Below, one piece after another: positions 27,163 through 36,815 of a stretch of DNA of 64,000 nucleotides. Made by a program: the position numbers and the translations under genes. How positions within the stretch are numbered: position 1 is the first letter of the stretch; every line of letters starts with the position of its first letter. The notes under the pieces are model-generated. The model was not told the DNA's origin. It ran no database searches and was given only the letters and a program-made list of their open reading frames with translations. This DNA comes from Rahnella bruchi (GTDB lineage Bacteria; Pseudomonadota; Gammaproteobacteria; Enterobacterales; Enterobacteriaceae): the NCBI RefSeq assembly GCF_003614975.1, contig NZ_QZWI01000001.1, forward strand, positions 124,001 through 188,000, read 5' to 3'.

Positions 27163-29058
27163 TTATCCAAGATAGTAACGCCCCTTTCCGCTTTGTTTTG
27201 CGCGATACATGGCGGCATCGGCGCGCGCCATCAGGGTGTCGGGTAACAACGGCTGACGCGCACGCCCCACCGCCACGCCAATGCTGGCTGACAGCGATAC
27301 CGGCACACCTGCGACACGATCGACACCACGTAATGCGTTCATCAGGCTGATACAAATCCGGCTGACGTCGCTTTCAGTATTCACTAAATGGCCCAGCAAG
27401 ACCGTAAACTCATCCCCCGCCAGACGGGCTACCACGTCCTGAGAACGCAGGTTATCGCGTAAAGTATGACCGAAAAACTTCAGGATCAAATCGCCAAATT
27501 CGTGCCCATAGGTGTCGTTGTAAGCTTTAAAGTTATCAATGTCTAAAAAAAGTAACGCTATGTCTTTATCTGCTTTTTCTTGTTGTCTGGCGGCATAAAT
27601 CAGGGATTGCTGGAATGCCCGCCGGTTGGGGAGGCCGGTCAGCGAATCATGGTTGGCCTCGAATTCCAGCTGCGCCTGCAATTCTTTAATCTCACTGATA
27701 TCGGTTGAAAGGCCATAGTAGCCACGACCGCTATCATCACAGGGAATGAGCGTGGTGTGCAAAACACCTCCTTTTCCGTTTCGGGAGTAACCGGGTAACT
27801 CAATGTCATAACTGACGGCCACCCCCTGTAACACCTGGCGAATATAGGGCTCGATTTGCTGGTAAGTCTCCTGCCCTACCACGTCTTTCACCTGCCGGCC
27901 ACGCACCTTATCTTCGGCCACACCGTACCAGCTGGCATGAAAGTGGTTCACGAAAATGTATTCTTCATTGGCATCAACATGACATATCAGTGCCGGGATG
28001 TTGTCGGTAATGGCCCGCAACCGGTTTTTGCTTTCCGTCAGTTCCCGCTCGCGATTCAGACGCTGTGCAATTTCCTGATGCAACTGCTCCATCGCCACCT
28101 GAAGTTCATTAGTGCGTGCGGCTACGCGGCGTTCCAGGTCGCCCTGCAACGAATACAAAGTCTGTTCAATGTTTTTGCGCTCAGTGATGTCGCTGATCAC
28201 CACGATATAGTGATGCGCCTCTCCGGCAGCGTTGCGCACCAGAGAAGCGGTGAGCGTCACCCACAGTGTGCTGCCGTTCGCACGCTGCAGCAGCTTCTCG
28301 ACGCTAAAACTGTGAATTTCACCTGAGAGTAAACGAGGGATCAAAATATTTTCGGCATAGAGATCTTCAGGATGCGTTACGTCATGAAGCAGGCAACTGC
28401 GTAGCTGATATTCAGCGCAGCCCAGCATATTACATACCTGAGGATTGATACGCAGCCAGCGCCAGTCGAGGCCGACCAGAGAAAAACCGACAGCCGCATG
28501 AGCGAATGTCTGCTCAAATAAGGCTTCGCTCTTCGCCAGATTATCCTCCACCCGTGCCGTGTACTGCCGGTTTTCCAGATGAAAAATGTAGCTTTGCACC
28601 AGCGCGGTCATGTCGATCAACGTTTGCCCGTCTTCTTCGCTCCACTCTCTTGTCCGGTCGTCAATCAGGCAAAGCGCGCCCAATGCAACCCCCTGCTGGG
28701 AATGCAGTGCGCAACCGGCATAGAAGACGATATGCGGCGCGCCGGTGACCAGCGGATTATCGTGAAACCTCAAGTCCAGACGGGCATCCCTGACAATCAG
28801 AGGGCCGGATTCAAGAATGGTATGACCGCAAAACGAGGTATCGCGCGGGGACTGATTGATATCGATACCGGTATGAGACAAAAACCACTGCCGGTCGGCA
28901 TCAATCAGTGAGACAACGACGGCTTTGGCCTGAAACTGGCGCGCAGCCATGCGGGTGATACGGTCGATCTCCTCAATTCTGGGGGAATCCAGGATGCCCA
29001 GAGAAGCCAGTATCGCAAGCCGCGCCTGTTCATCAACTGCCTGTTGAGGGACTAACAT
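27163..29058 (-). CDS. GAF-PAS-PAS-GGDEF sensor diguanylate cyclase
   Basis: A 631-aa soluble protein from the ATG at 29058; the upstream extension to 29148 lacks homology. Domains in order: GAF (about 10-160), PAS (170-290), a coiled linker, PAS (345-455) and GGDEF (465-631). The catalytic motif is A547-G-D-E-F, a variant in which the first glycine is alanine. Active AGDEF enzymes are known. The inhibitory site is intact as R538-S-Q-D541, five residues before the motif. It should make c-di-GMP from GTP in response to a cytoplasmic ligand of the GAF or PAS domains. No membrane segments are seen. Confidence 0.88.
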   Translation of the reverse strand: MLVPQQAVDEQARLAILASLGILDSPRIEEIDRITRMAARQFQAKAVVVSLIDADRQWFLSHTGIDINQSPRDTSFCGHTILESGPLIVRDARLDLRFHDNPLVTGAPHIVFYAGCALHSQQGVALGALCLIDDRTREWSEEDGQTLIDMTALVQSYIFHLENRQYTARVEDNLAKSEALFEQTFAHAAVGFSLVGLDWRWLRINPQVCNMLGCAEYQLRSCLLHDVTHPEDLYAENILIPRLLSGEIHSFSVEKLLQRANGSTLWVTLTASLVRNAAGEAHHYIVVISDITERKNIEQTLYSLQGDLERRVAARTNELQVAMEQLHQEIAQRLNRERELTESKNRLRAITDNIPALICHVDANEEYIFVNHFHASWYGVAEDKVRGRQVKDVVGQETYQQIEPYIRQVLQGVAVSYDIELPGYSRNGKGGVLHTTLIPCDDSGRGYYGLSTDISEIKELQAQLEFEANHDSLTGLPNRRAFQQSLIYAARQQEKADKDIALLFLDIDNFKAYNDTYGHEFGDLILKFFGHTLRDNLRSQDVVARLAGDEFTVLLGHLVNTESDVSRICISLMNALRGVDRVAGVPVSLSASIGVAVGRARQPLLPDTLMARADAAMYRAKQSGKGRYYLG

Positions 29059-29222
29059 AATGCACTCTCGATGATGACTGGTGAATATGTCATCAAGTCT
29101 ACTGCGTTTAAATGGAAAACCGGCTCTGATTCCGCCCTTGCCGGGCAAAATTCAGAATAGTGACAGATCACAAAAAACGCATTTATTTTACAAGATTTGC
29201 ACAAATAGCGGCAAATCAACGG

Positions 29223-30254
29223 CTAAAGCGAACTTACCCAGTTCACATGGGTAGCATCAACCTGACCAGATTGTTCTGCGTCACGACGGTATTTCTGCCG
29301 CATTTCTGACGGGGTCGCGCCATAAAACTCAAGGAAGTAACGACGCAGCGCACCTGGCTCAAGCCCGCACTGACGGGCAATAACGGCCAGACTTTGATCT
29401 GACATTGAGGACGTCCGCAGTAAACGTTTTGCGAGCAATAATCGGCGGCTGCGGATGAACTGAGCGATCCCCCCGAGTGGCTCAAATAGCCGGTATAAAC
29501 CCGAGCGCGAGATGGCAAAGTTTTTACATAGCACATCCACACTCACCGGCTGGCTGAGATGTTTTTCGATGTACAGACAGATGCGTTCCAGGCGGGCACT
29601 TTGTTCGAAAGGATGCTCAACTTTTTTGCCCGCCACCAGGTGCAGCGTTTGCAGGAATACAGACGCCGCGCCTTCGCCGGTGCTCAGCACTTCCTGCTCG
29701 GTCATCTGATCAAACACCTGCACCATCGTCGCAAAGTGGTTACGCAGAATAATGTTCACCGGTGATGCCGCAGGAATGCGCTTGCCGTGCAGGGCCGCAA
29801 TATCGACATTAAAATGCAGGCTGTGCTTGGGCATAATAATGTACTGATACGAGCCCAAACGCGGTTTCTGGTCACCCGGATACACGTGGATTTTGATCGG
29901 CTGCGACATATCCTGGATCATGATATCCCCCTGAACCAGGGTGAAACGCTCACCGAAGCACTGGCATTCCATCCCGCCGATGATAATGATAAAAATCACG
30001 ATATGATCGGGCATGGAAAACAGATTGCCGTACTGGCGGTTAATATCGTGCTCGCTGACGGTGAGAACACCGCCGATTACGCGCCCGAAATTATATCCTG
30101 TCACACCCCAGTCAAATTCATCCCTGTGACGATCGGGCAGTTCAAGCTTGAAGCCTGCGCTGGACATCCCGTCTTCCCATTCATAGAAACGGGTCTCGAA
30201 ATCCTGATAGATGTTGGCACCGTCTACTATCTTTCGTGAAGATGAATCGCTCAT
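29223..30254 (-). CDS. AraC-family transcriptional regulator
   Basis: A 343-aa regulator from the ATG at 30254 (GGTGAG upstream). The N-terminal ~220 residues are cupin-like, with alternating hydrophobic strands around IVIFIIIIGGMECQ. The C-terminal AraC domain has two helix-turn-helix units at about 235-330 (VDVLCKNFAISRSGLYRLF and LAVIARQCGLEPGALRRYF). It lies between two c-di-GMP genes and is divergent from a small membrane-protein gene. Its targets may be these neighbours, but this is inference. I do not recognise a named orthologue. Confidence 0.85.
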   Translation of the reverse strand: MSDSSSRKIVDGANIYQDFETRFYEWEDGMSSAGFKLELPDRHRDEFDWGVTGYNFGRVIGGVLTVSEHDINRQYGNLFSMPDHIVIFIIIIGGMECQCFGERFTLVQGDIMIQDMSQPIKIHVYPGDQKPRLGSYQYIIMPKHSLHFNVDIAALHGKRIPAASPVNIILRNHFATMVQVFDQMTEQEVLSTGEGAASVFLQTLHLVAGKKVEHPFEQSARLERICLYIEKHLSQPVSVDVLCKNFAISRSGLYRLFEPLGGIAQFIRSRRLLLAKRLLRTSSMSDQSLAVIARQCGLEPGALRRYFLEFYGATPSEMRQKYRRDAEQSGQVDATHVNWVSSL

Positions 30255-30560
30255 TTTCTCACCGAAAATTAAGATAATTCCGAAACGATAATCTACCTCA
30301 CACTGATAAATCAATGCGTAGCAGCAATGGGTAACACAATTTCACCGCTTCTTTATATTTTTAAGGCCAAAGAAAATTGCACAACGGATTGTAAAATCAG
30401 GAATTAAAGGGGTTTTTTTCCCCGGATTGAATGATCCGGTTATCCGCGATAATTATTTTCGGATCGGTTAATATCATGTTGAAGATCCTCACTTTCGTGA
30501 TTTGCTATTCTTAAAAAAGCACGATTCATTTTCTCACTCAACCATCTCCAGGAAATGCCC
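30255..30560. other. 306-bp divergent region between the AraC regulator and a small membrane protein gene
   Basis: No gene is visible. GATCCG (30433-30438) and CGGATC (30460-30465) are inverted arms 21 bases apart and could be half-sites of a regulator. The region is AT-rich and presumably holds both promoters. Confidence 0.4.
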
Positions 30561-30830
30561 ATGGAAAAAAGAAAGGTCCTGGATGAAGGACGTCAGCTCA
30601 AACGCATGAATGCGGAAACCCGCAGGCAATCGCACATGCACAAATGGTTTGCCATCGTGGCGGCACTCGACTGTGTGTTGGTTATTTTTTACGATCAAGA
30701 TATGCGCAATATCGTTTTCTCGGCCGGTGTTTGCATCGTCTGTACCTTCCTGTGGCTCAAAGGCCGCAAACAATCCCGCAGTTATCGCCGCGAATGGGAT
30801 CAAAAATTCGGCACTAAAAAACATCTCTGA
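30561..30830 (+). CDS. Small membrane protein of unknown function
   Basis: An 89-aa basic protein starting MEKRKVLDEG. The ATG at 30561 is preferred to the one at 30555, because AGGA at 30550-30553 gives proper spacing only to the former. Two hydrophobic segments are visible, about residues 28-44 (WFAIVAALDCVLVIF) and 50-67 (NIVFSAGVCIVCTFLWL), flanked by Lys/Arg/His-rich ends. I do not recognise the family. It is followed after 141 bp by a membrane diguanylate cyclase in the same direction and could be its partner, which is inference only. Confidence 0.6.
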   Translation: MEKRKVLDEGRQLKRMNAETRRQSHMHKWFAIVAALDCVLVIFYDQDMRNIVFSAGVCIVCTFLWLKGRKQSRSYRREWDQKFGTKKHL

Positions 30831-30971
30831 GTTTTTACCCTGCCTGAACGTCTCCTTTTACCTTTCCGACCATAAAGAAATTCCTAAATTTGATAAAAGT
30901 GTTTCTGCCCCTTGCTCAAAATCAGTCAAAATAACCTCCGGCATACCCGCAAATAACCACTTATAAAATTT

Positions 30972-32105
30972 ATGCATCTCGACGTTTACACGTTATTTAT
31001 ATTTGAGCTTTTTATTCTCATCCTCCTCACCGCCGTCATGCTGTTCGCGTGGATCGGCGGGCGCAGGGATCCGACACTCGGGCTGACAGCTCTGATGCTG
31101 GCTTTCTCTACGGCAGGCACATTGCTCAGTAGTATGCGCTCAGGGGTAAGTGAAGTTATTCCCGTGGTTTTCAGTAACATGATGATTTTACTTTGTTACG
31201 GAATTATGTGGGCTGCATTAAGAATGTTTACTGGCCGGCGGGTGTTGCTGCCGGTGGTATTTTCCGGGCCACTTATCTGGCTTCTGTTTTGCCTGTACCC
31301 CGCGTTTTACCACAGCCTTGAGCAGCGGATTTTCCTGACATCATTGCTAACCGCGACTTATACCCTGCTGACGACACTGGAACTTTGGCATGCGCGCAGA
31401 CAGTTGCAGGTGACTTACTGGCCCGCGCTGCCCCTGAGTTTCTTCCACGCCAGTTTCTATCTGGCTCGTCCTTTCTTTGATGACAGCCTGCCCTATGCCG
31501 AGATGGCGGGCGGTCATAGCAGCAGATTCTTCGCTATACTGATTTTTGAAGCCATTTTGTACGCAATTTGCCTGTCTTTCATCATTCTTGCTATGGTCTA
31601 TGAACGCGGTCAGCTGGGTTATAAGCAGGCTTCTTTGTCGGATCCACTGACGGGTGTGGGTAATCGCAGGGATTTTCTTGAGCGCGGTAATGAGCTTATC
31701 AGGAAGCGTAAAAATAATGATTTCCCTTTGCAGCTGATCTTATTTGATCTGGATAATTTCAAGCGGCTCAATGATCAGTATGGCCATGCCGGTGGCGATT
31801 CAGCTCTGGTTTTCTTCTGTAATGTGGTGAATTCTTCCCTGGAGAAAAAGGATATTTTTGCCCGTATAGGCGGGGAAGAATTCGCTTGCCTGACCACCCG
31901 TCCCAGGGAACAGGCAATACGGATGGCAGAGAAAATTCGTTTTCAGCTGGCGCAGAACTCGCAGAACAATATTCCGATGACGGTCAGTGTAGGAATGGCT
32001 TTTAGTGAACCCGATCAGGACTCAATTTCACATTTATTAATTCAGGCAGATCATGCTTTGTATCGGGCGAAATCCGCCGGTAAAAACCGCATTGAACTGA
32101 GTTGA
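30972..32105 (+). CDS. Membrane-anchored diguanylate cyclase (GGDEF)
   Basis: A 377-aa protein with six to seven hydrophobic segments in residues 1-195 and a GGDEF domain at about 205-377. The catalytic motif is G300-G-E-E-F304. The substrate region LILFDLDNFKRLNDQYGH is complete, so it should be active. The upstream inhibitory RxxD site is replaced by EKKD, so product inhibition is probably lost. The start ATG at 30972 lacks a good ribosome binding site, suggesting weak translation. No periplasmic sensor domain is present between the helices. Confidence 0.87.
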   Translation: MHLDVYTLFIFELFILILLTAVMLFAWIGGRRDPTLGLTALMLAFSTAGTLLSSMRSGVSEVIPVVFSNMMILLCYGIMWAALRMFTGRRVLLPVVFSGPLIWLLFCLYPAFYHSLEQRIFLTSLLTATYTLLTTLELWHARRQLQVTYWPALPLSFFHASFYLARPFFDDSLPYAEMAGGHSSRFFAILIFEAILYAICLSFIILAMVYERGQLGYKQASLSDPLTGVGNRRDFLERGNELIRKRKNNDFPLQLILFDLDNFKRLNDQYGHAGGDSALVFFCNVVNSSLEKKDIFARIGGEEFACLTTRPREQAIRMAEKIRFQLAQNSQNNIPMTVSVGMAFSEPDQDSISHLLIQADHALYRAKSAGKNRIELS

Positions 32106-32295
32106 TCGTTATTCACCCGAACAAAATATCGAATACCTCACTTAGGGCGTGATAACCGATTGAATTTTAGAATTTAAAAACAACCGTAATATTCTCATCC
32201 AATTGTGAGTAATAATTGCAAAAACAACCTGATGAGTCACCGGCTTATACACCGTGCCACACCCACACTCATTTCCTGCTCGGGGTAGTTAACTC

Positions 32296-33969
32296 ATGCT
32301 TACTGATATTGCGATATGCCAGGCGGTTCTTGATGCTCTTCCCGAGGCAACGGTGCTCAAAGACGACAGCCGTAAACTGGTATTTCTCAATCAGAAAGCC
32401 TGTGAGTTTTATGGTCGTTCGCGTGAGGAGCTGATTGGTCAGGATGTGTCATTTTTCACCGAGCCCGAGCAGGCGACCCGTCAGCGTCAGCGTGATATCG
32501 AAGTCCTGGAAACCGGTGAGAAAACGGTTAATGAAGAAACGCTGGTGGATCCTTCCGGAAAGCGGCGCAATGTGCTGGTGCGTAAGTCGCGCGTCACCCT
32601 TGAGACACGGCATTTTATTCTGACCTCCATTATGGATATCTCCCTGCTGCGCAGTTCCGAAGCGCAGATCCGTTATCTCGCCCGCCATGATGTGCTGACC
32701 GGTCTGCCGAACCGCACGGCGCTGAGTGAAGAGCTCAGCCAGATCGCAGCGCAGAGGATGTATCGCCCTGAACCGTACGCGCTTTTCCTGCTCAATCTCA
32801 ATGATTTCAATTACATCAACGACACTTACGGTTATCAGGCCGGTGATGCGATTCTGTGTGAATTCGGGCAGCGTTTACGAAATGAAGTCGGTAACAGCGG
32901 AACAGTTTCCCGTATTGGCGGTGATGAGTTCTCCATTATTTTGCGAAATAATCCGACCAGCGAAATGGCCAATAATCTGGCGCTGGAAATTTTGGTGATG
33001 ATGCGCCAACCTTTCACGTTGACGCGCGCAAACCCGATGATCACGATTTCTTTCGGTATCGTGATGTTTGGCGCTGAAAATATTACTGCTGGTGAAATTA
33101 TGCGTCGCGGGAATACCGCGCTGCTGGAAGCCAAGCAACGCGGCAAAAACATGTTCTCGTTTTATTCTGAATTGCTGGATGCCAGCAGCGTCAGTAAACG
33201 GATTATGGTGAAAGCGCTGGCAGAATCGCTGGCAAAAGAAGGCGATCTTTCCTGCGTCTACCAGCCGATTTTGCGCAGCCGTGATGAAAAAGTCGTGTGT
33301 GTGGAAGCGCTGGCACGCTGGAACCACGGCGTACTCGGTCAGGTTTCCCCGGTTCAGTTTATTGCTCTGGCAGAAGAAACCGGTATGGTTATCCAGCTTG
33401 GCGAGATCGTTCTGCGCCAGGCCTGCCGGGATATTAAAAACTTCGGTCAGCTGAATCTGGCGATTAACGTATCCGCCGTACAACTTGGCGAACCGGATTT
33501 CGGGCCACGAATTCTGGTTGTTCTGGCTGAAGAGAATTTCCCGCCTTCACGTCTGGAACTTGAACTGACTGAGACGTCGGTGATGAACGCCAATGCGACA
33601 AGTCTGAGTCATCTGGCTAAACTGCGCAAAGCGGGCGTCAAAATTTCGCTCGATGATTTCGGTACCGGTTATTCCAGCCTCAGTTTATTGAAAGATATCT
33701 CGGTCGACAGCGTGAAAATCGACCGTTCGTTTGTGCAGTACGTCACAGAAGTGAATGATACTGCCGCCATCGTTTCTGCCGTGTCCCAGCTGGGCAATAA
33801 AATGCACCTTAACGTAATCGCCGAAGGTGTGGAAAATCAGCTTCAAAAATCCTTTTTAGTATCAGCAGGTTGCTCACATCTTCAGGGCTATCTTTTCTCA
33901 AGGCCGGTGCCGGTTGAAGTATTATCAACGTTGCTTACCACTGAAATGAATATGTCAGCCAGTATCTGA
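32296..33969 (+). CDS. PAS-GGDEF-EAL protein, probable c-di-GMP phosphodiesterase
   Basis: A 557-aa cytoplasmic protein with PAS at about 8-120, GGDEF at 130-285 and EAL at 300-550. In the GGDEF domain G208-G-D-E-F212 is kept, but the metal-binding aspartate of the canonical DLDNF is asparagine (N167 in LNLNDF) and GH is GY, so cyclase activity is doubtful. The EAL domain is complete: E337-A-L, the NVSA motif, ELTETSV, DDFGTGYSSL, KIDRSF and AEGVE. The likely net activity is c-di-GMP breakdown, with the GGDEF half perhaps a GTP sensor. It stands 190 bp after a membrane cyclase gene, giving a synthesis and breakdown pair. Confidence 0.88.
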   Translation: MLTDIAICQAVLDALPEATVLKDDSRKLVFLNQKACEFYGRSREELIGQDVSFFTEPEQATRQRQRDIEVLETGEKTVNEETLVDPSGKRRNVLVRKSRVTLETRHFILTSIMDISLLRSSEAQIRYLARHDVLTGLPNRTALSEELSQIAAQRMYRPEPYALFLLNLNDFNYINDTYGYQAGDAILCEFGQRLRNEVGNSGTVSRIGGDEFSIILRNNPTSEMANNLALEILVMMRQPFTLTRANPMITISFGIVMFGAENITAGEIMRRGNTALLEAKQRGKNMFSFYSELLDASSVSKRIMVKALAESLAKEGDLSCVYQPILRSRDEKVVCVEALARWNHGVLGQVSPVQFIALAEETGMVIQLGEIVLRQACRDIKNFGQLNLAINVSAVQLGEPDFGPRILVVLAEENFPPSRLELELTETSVMNANATSLSHLAKLRKAGVKISLDDFGTGYSSLSLLKDISVDSVKIDRSFVQYVTEVNDTAAIVSAVSQLGNKMHLNVIAEGVENQLQKSFLVSAGCSHLQGYLFSRPVPVEVLSTLLTTEMNMSASI

Positions 33970-34092
33970 AACACGGATACATAAGCTTCATAGATAACTC
34001 AAAACACCTTATTAATTCATTCAATTGGCGCTCGTCCCTGTTTTACTGACATGATCGGGGCTGATAAATCACGCCGTTTAAGGAAATACATC

Positions 34093-34959
34093 ATGTCATC
34101 GTTTTCAGGTATCTGGGTCCCGCTGGTCACGCCTTTCAAACAGGGTGAGATCGACTTTACTGCACTGAAATCTCTGTGCACCCGGCTGCTCAAACGGGGC
34201 GTTGATGGCGTTGTCGTCTGCGGCACCACCGGAGAAGCGCCGATGCTTTCCAAAGAAGAACAACTTCAGGTGCTGGATGCTGTGCTGGAAGTCGTGCCCG
34301 GACATCAGGTCATCATGGGTCTCTCCGGTACCCACATGCCGGTTATCCGCGAGATGCAGGATGCGATCCTTCGTCGCCCTGTCGCCGGCCTGCTGATCCC
34401 CGCACCCTATTATATCCGCCCTTCTCAAGCCGCACTGGTTGCCTGGTTTACTGAAATTGCCGACCATTCCACAGTGCCTGTGATGCTTTACAACATTCCT
34501 TACCGTACCGGCGTGCAGATGGAGCTGGAAACATTTCGTCAGCTGGCTAAGCATCCGCAAATCAGCGCCGTCAAAGATTGCGGCGGTAGCATTGACCTGA
34601 CGCTGTCACTGCTCTCTGATGGAGAACTCGATGTGCTGTGCGGGGAAGACGTGCAGATTTTCTCGACGCTGAGTCTGGGCGGTGCTGGTGCCATTGCAGC
34701 TTCTTCGCATATTTTCCCGGAAGAGTTTGTAGAACTCATCCGTCAGTTCAAAGAACAGGATATGGTGGCCGCGCGTAAAACGTTTTTCGGCTTGCTACCG
34801 ATGATCCGCCTGATGTTTTCCGCCCCCAATCCGGCGGCGATTAAGTACGCATTATCTCTCGACGGGCTGATGAACAATGAGCTGCGTTCACCGATGCTCC
34901 CTGCGCCGGAAAATGTTGAAGTGGCTGTCAGGGACTACCTGAATCAGCATTCCCGCTGA
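34093..34959 (+). CDS. DapA-like class I aldolase (dihydrodipicolinate synthase family), orphan
   Basis: A 288-aa protein from the ATG at 34093 (AGGAAA eight bases upstream); the frame open to 34051 is not supported. Active-site residues of the family are present: GTTGEAP with the catalytic Thr pair, Y133 in YNIPYRTG with the carboxylate-binding Arg, and the Schiff-base K161 in AVKDCGGS. Residue numbering coincides with E. coli DapA (292 aa). DapA is usually next to bamC, which is absent, so this may be a paralogue acting on another pyruvate aldol substrate. A second DapA elsewhere in the genome cannot be checked here. Confidence 0.82.
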   Translation: MSSFSGIWVPLVTPFKQGEIDFTALKSLCTRLLKRGVDGVVVCGTTGEAPMLSKEEQLQVLDAVLEVVPGHQVIMGLSGTHMPVIREMQDAILRRPVAGLLIPAPYYIRPSQAALVAWFTEIADHSTVPVMLYNIPYRTGVQMELETFRQLAKHPQISAVKDCGGSIDLTLSLLSDGELDVLCGEDVQIFSTLSLGGAGAIAASSHIFPEEFVELIRQFKEQDMVAARKTFFGLLPMIRLMFSAPNPAAIKYALSLDGLMNNELRSPMLPAPENVEVAVRDYLNQHSR

Positions 34960-35157
34960 TAATCCCGGTGACGGTCAGCGGTGGCCGTCACTCTGCGCAT
35001 CACAATATGAGCAATCAGGCTCACTCTCACAATTAAAACACTGACATTTGCGCCCGCCGGTTCTAGGATAGAAGCAGATTTTATATAGCCGTATCGTGTC
35101 CCGCAAAACCTCGTTGTTTTACGGCGTCAGACGGGTTGCTCATCCAATGGAGTACTT

Positions 35158-35763
35158 ATGAAACTGTATTATAAATCCGGTGCCTGTTCCCTTTCCCCGC
35201 ATATCGTTCTTCGTGAGGCAGGGCTGGACTTCAGCATCGAAAAAGTTGATCTGGCGACCAAGAAAACTGAAACCGGTGACGACTTCCTGGCGGTGAACCC
35301 GAAGGGACAAATCCCGACGCTGCTCCTCAATGATGGCAGCATTCTGACTGAAGGCGTGGCTATCGTGCAGTATCTGGCCGATCAGAAACCCGATCGTCAG
35401 CTGATGCCGGAACAAGGTACGCTGGCCCGTTATCACGCGCTGGAATGGCTGAACTATATTGCGACAGAGCTGCATAAAGGCTTCTCTCCGCTGTTTAATC
35501 CCAAAACGCCGGATGATTTTAAAGCCGTGACCCGCGAAGCGCTGAGCAAGAAATTTGCTTACGTGAATGAGTCCCTGAAAGGCAATCAGTTCCTGCTCGG
35601 TGCACGTTTCAGCGTGGCAGATGCGTATCTGTTCACCGTGATGGGCTGGGCAAAAGCCCTGAAGTTTGACCTGAGCGCACTGGCCGAACTGAATGCGTAT
35701 CTGGATCGTGTGGCTGCACGTCCTGCGGTTGACGCTGCAATGACGGCGGAAGGCCTGAAATAA
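35158..35763 (+). CDS. gstA: Glutathione S-transferase GstA
   Basis: A 201-aa beta-class glutathione transferase, the same length as E. coli GstA. The N-terminal thioredoxin-like domain has the catalytic C10 in SGACSLSPH and the glutathione-binding NPKGQIPTL. The C-terminal helical domain has the conserved VADAYLFTV. It conjugates glutathione to electrophiles and has peroxidase activity in the cytosol. In E. coli it also neighbours pdxY and tyrS. It shares a bidirectional terminator with pdxY. Confidence 0.96.
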   Translation: MKLYYKSGACSLSPHIVLREAGLDFSIEKVDLATKKTETGDDFLAVNPKGQIPTLLLNDGSILTEGVAIVQYLADQKPDRQLMPEQGTLARYHALEWLNYIATELHKGFSPLFNPKTPDDFKAVTREALSKKFAYVNESLKGNQFLLGARFSVADAYLFTVMGWAKALKFDLSALAELNAYLDRVAARPAVDAAMTAEGLK

Positions 35764-35801
35764 TTTCTGCGCCTGAAAGTTTTAAATAGCAATGCACAAA
35801 C

Positions 35802-35839
35802 AAAAACGCCCCGTCTGAGCACAGCACGGGGCGTTTTTT
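35802..35839. terminator. Bidirectional terminator between gstA and pdxY
   Basis: AAAAACGCCCCGT and ACGGGGCGTTTTT arms give a 13-bp stem with A- and T-tracts on both sides. Confidence 0.93.
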
Positions 35840-35852
35840 ATGGGGGTAAATC

Positions 35853-36713
35853 TTAAAGTTTTACCGCCGGGAAATGGTGCTCAGGCTTGACCATCTTGTC
35901 CTGCGCCGCCACGATTTGCAGCTCATACTCACCCATTGCATGGGTGGTCAGCATCACTTCGTAAACCGCCGCGGTGACGTGTTCCAATGCTTTGTCCAGT
36001 GCCTCGCCTTTGAGCAGATTGACCAGCAGTAAACCACTGGTCAGATCGCCAACGCCGACCGGCTGACGCACACCGAAATCAACCAGCGGACGGTCGATAT
36101 GCCAGGCTTCATCCGCCGTCACCAGCAGCATTTCAAAGCGATCGCTGTGATAACCTGCACGACTTAAATGTTTCACCAGCACAATTTTCGGGCCCTTGCT
36201 GATAAGCTCACGCGCCGTGGCGACCGCCTCTTCAACACTTGCCACCGCATGCCCGCTCAGTAATTCCAGCTCCAGCAGGTTCGGGGCAATGATGTCGCAG
36301 TTCACCAGTGCCTGATTACAATGGAACTCGGCAACGCCCGGTGCCACGATACAGCCCTTTTCAGGATGTCCCATGACAGGATCGCAAAAATACCAGGCGT
36401 CAGGATTCGCCGCTTTCACCAGTTGGACAATTTCCAGAATACTTTGTCCCTGTTCCGGTGAGCCGATATAGCCGCTCAGCACCGCGTCACAATCCTTCAG
36501 ACGGTCAATGTCCGCAATCCCCTGTGCGATTTCAGTCAGATGCGTGGCAGGCATCACACAGCCTGTCCAGTGGCCGTACTGGGTATGATTGGAAAACTGA
36601 ACGGTATTCAGCGGCCAAACGTTTGCGCCCATACGACGCATAGGGAATTCCGCCGCGCTGTTACCCGCGTGCCCAAAAACGGTGTGTGACTGGATAGAAA
36701 GAATGCTTTTCAT
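35853..36713 (-). CDS. pdxY: Pyridoxal kinase PdxY
   Basis: A 286-aa ribokinase-like kinase (E. coli 287). It phosphorylates pyridoxal in the vitamin B6 salvage pathway, next to pdxH, which oxidises the phosphorylated vitamers. The N-terminal [16 protein letters not shown] and the C-terminal GVGDLTSG anion-hole motif with its catalytic Asp are present. It lies downstream of tyrS with a 102-bp gap that holds a terminator-like hairpin, so read-through from tyrS is partial at most. Confidence 0.96.
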   Translation of the reverse strand: MKSILSIQSHTVFGHAGNSAAEFPMRRMGANVWPLNTVQFSNHTQYGHWTGCVMPATHLTEIAQGIADIDRLKDCDAVLSGYIGSPEQGQSILEIVQLVKAANPDAWYFCDPVMGHPEKGCIVAPGVAEFHCNQALVNCDIIAPNLLELELLSGHAVASVEEAVATARELISKGPKIVLVKHLSRAGYHSDRFEMLLVTADEAWHIDRPLVDFGVRQPVGVGDLTSGLLLVNLLKGEALDKALEHVTAAVYEVMLTTHAMGEYELQIVAAQDKMVKPEHHFPAVKL

Positions 36714-36771
36714 GAGGAGTTTCCGATTGCAACGTCATCGGGAGATGGCGGAATAACTGATATCAGTGAAC

Positions 36772-36800
36772 AAAAACGGGAGACTTTTCAGTCCCCCGTT
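36772..36800 (-). terminator. Terminator-like hairpin between tyrS and pdxY
   Basis: AACGGGAGACT (36775-36785) pairs with AGTCCCCCGTT (36790-36800) apart from one mismatch. On the minus strand the stem is followed by five U. Confidence 0.7.
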
Positions 36801-36815
36801 ATGCCGGCCTAAAAC

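Noticed and set aside
34968..34991. GTGACGG/CCGTCAC hairpin after the DapA-like gene
   Set aside because: The stem is only 7 bp and no U-tract follows, so it was not called as a terminator.
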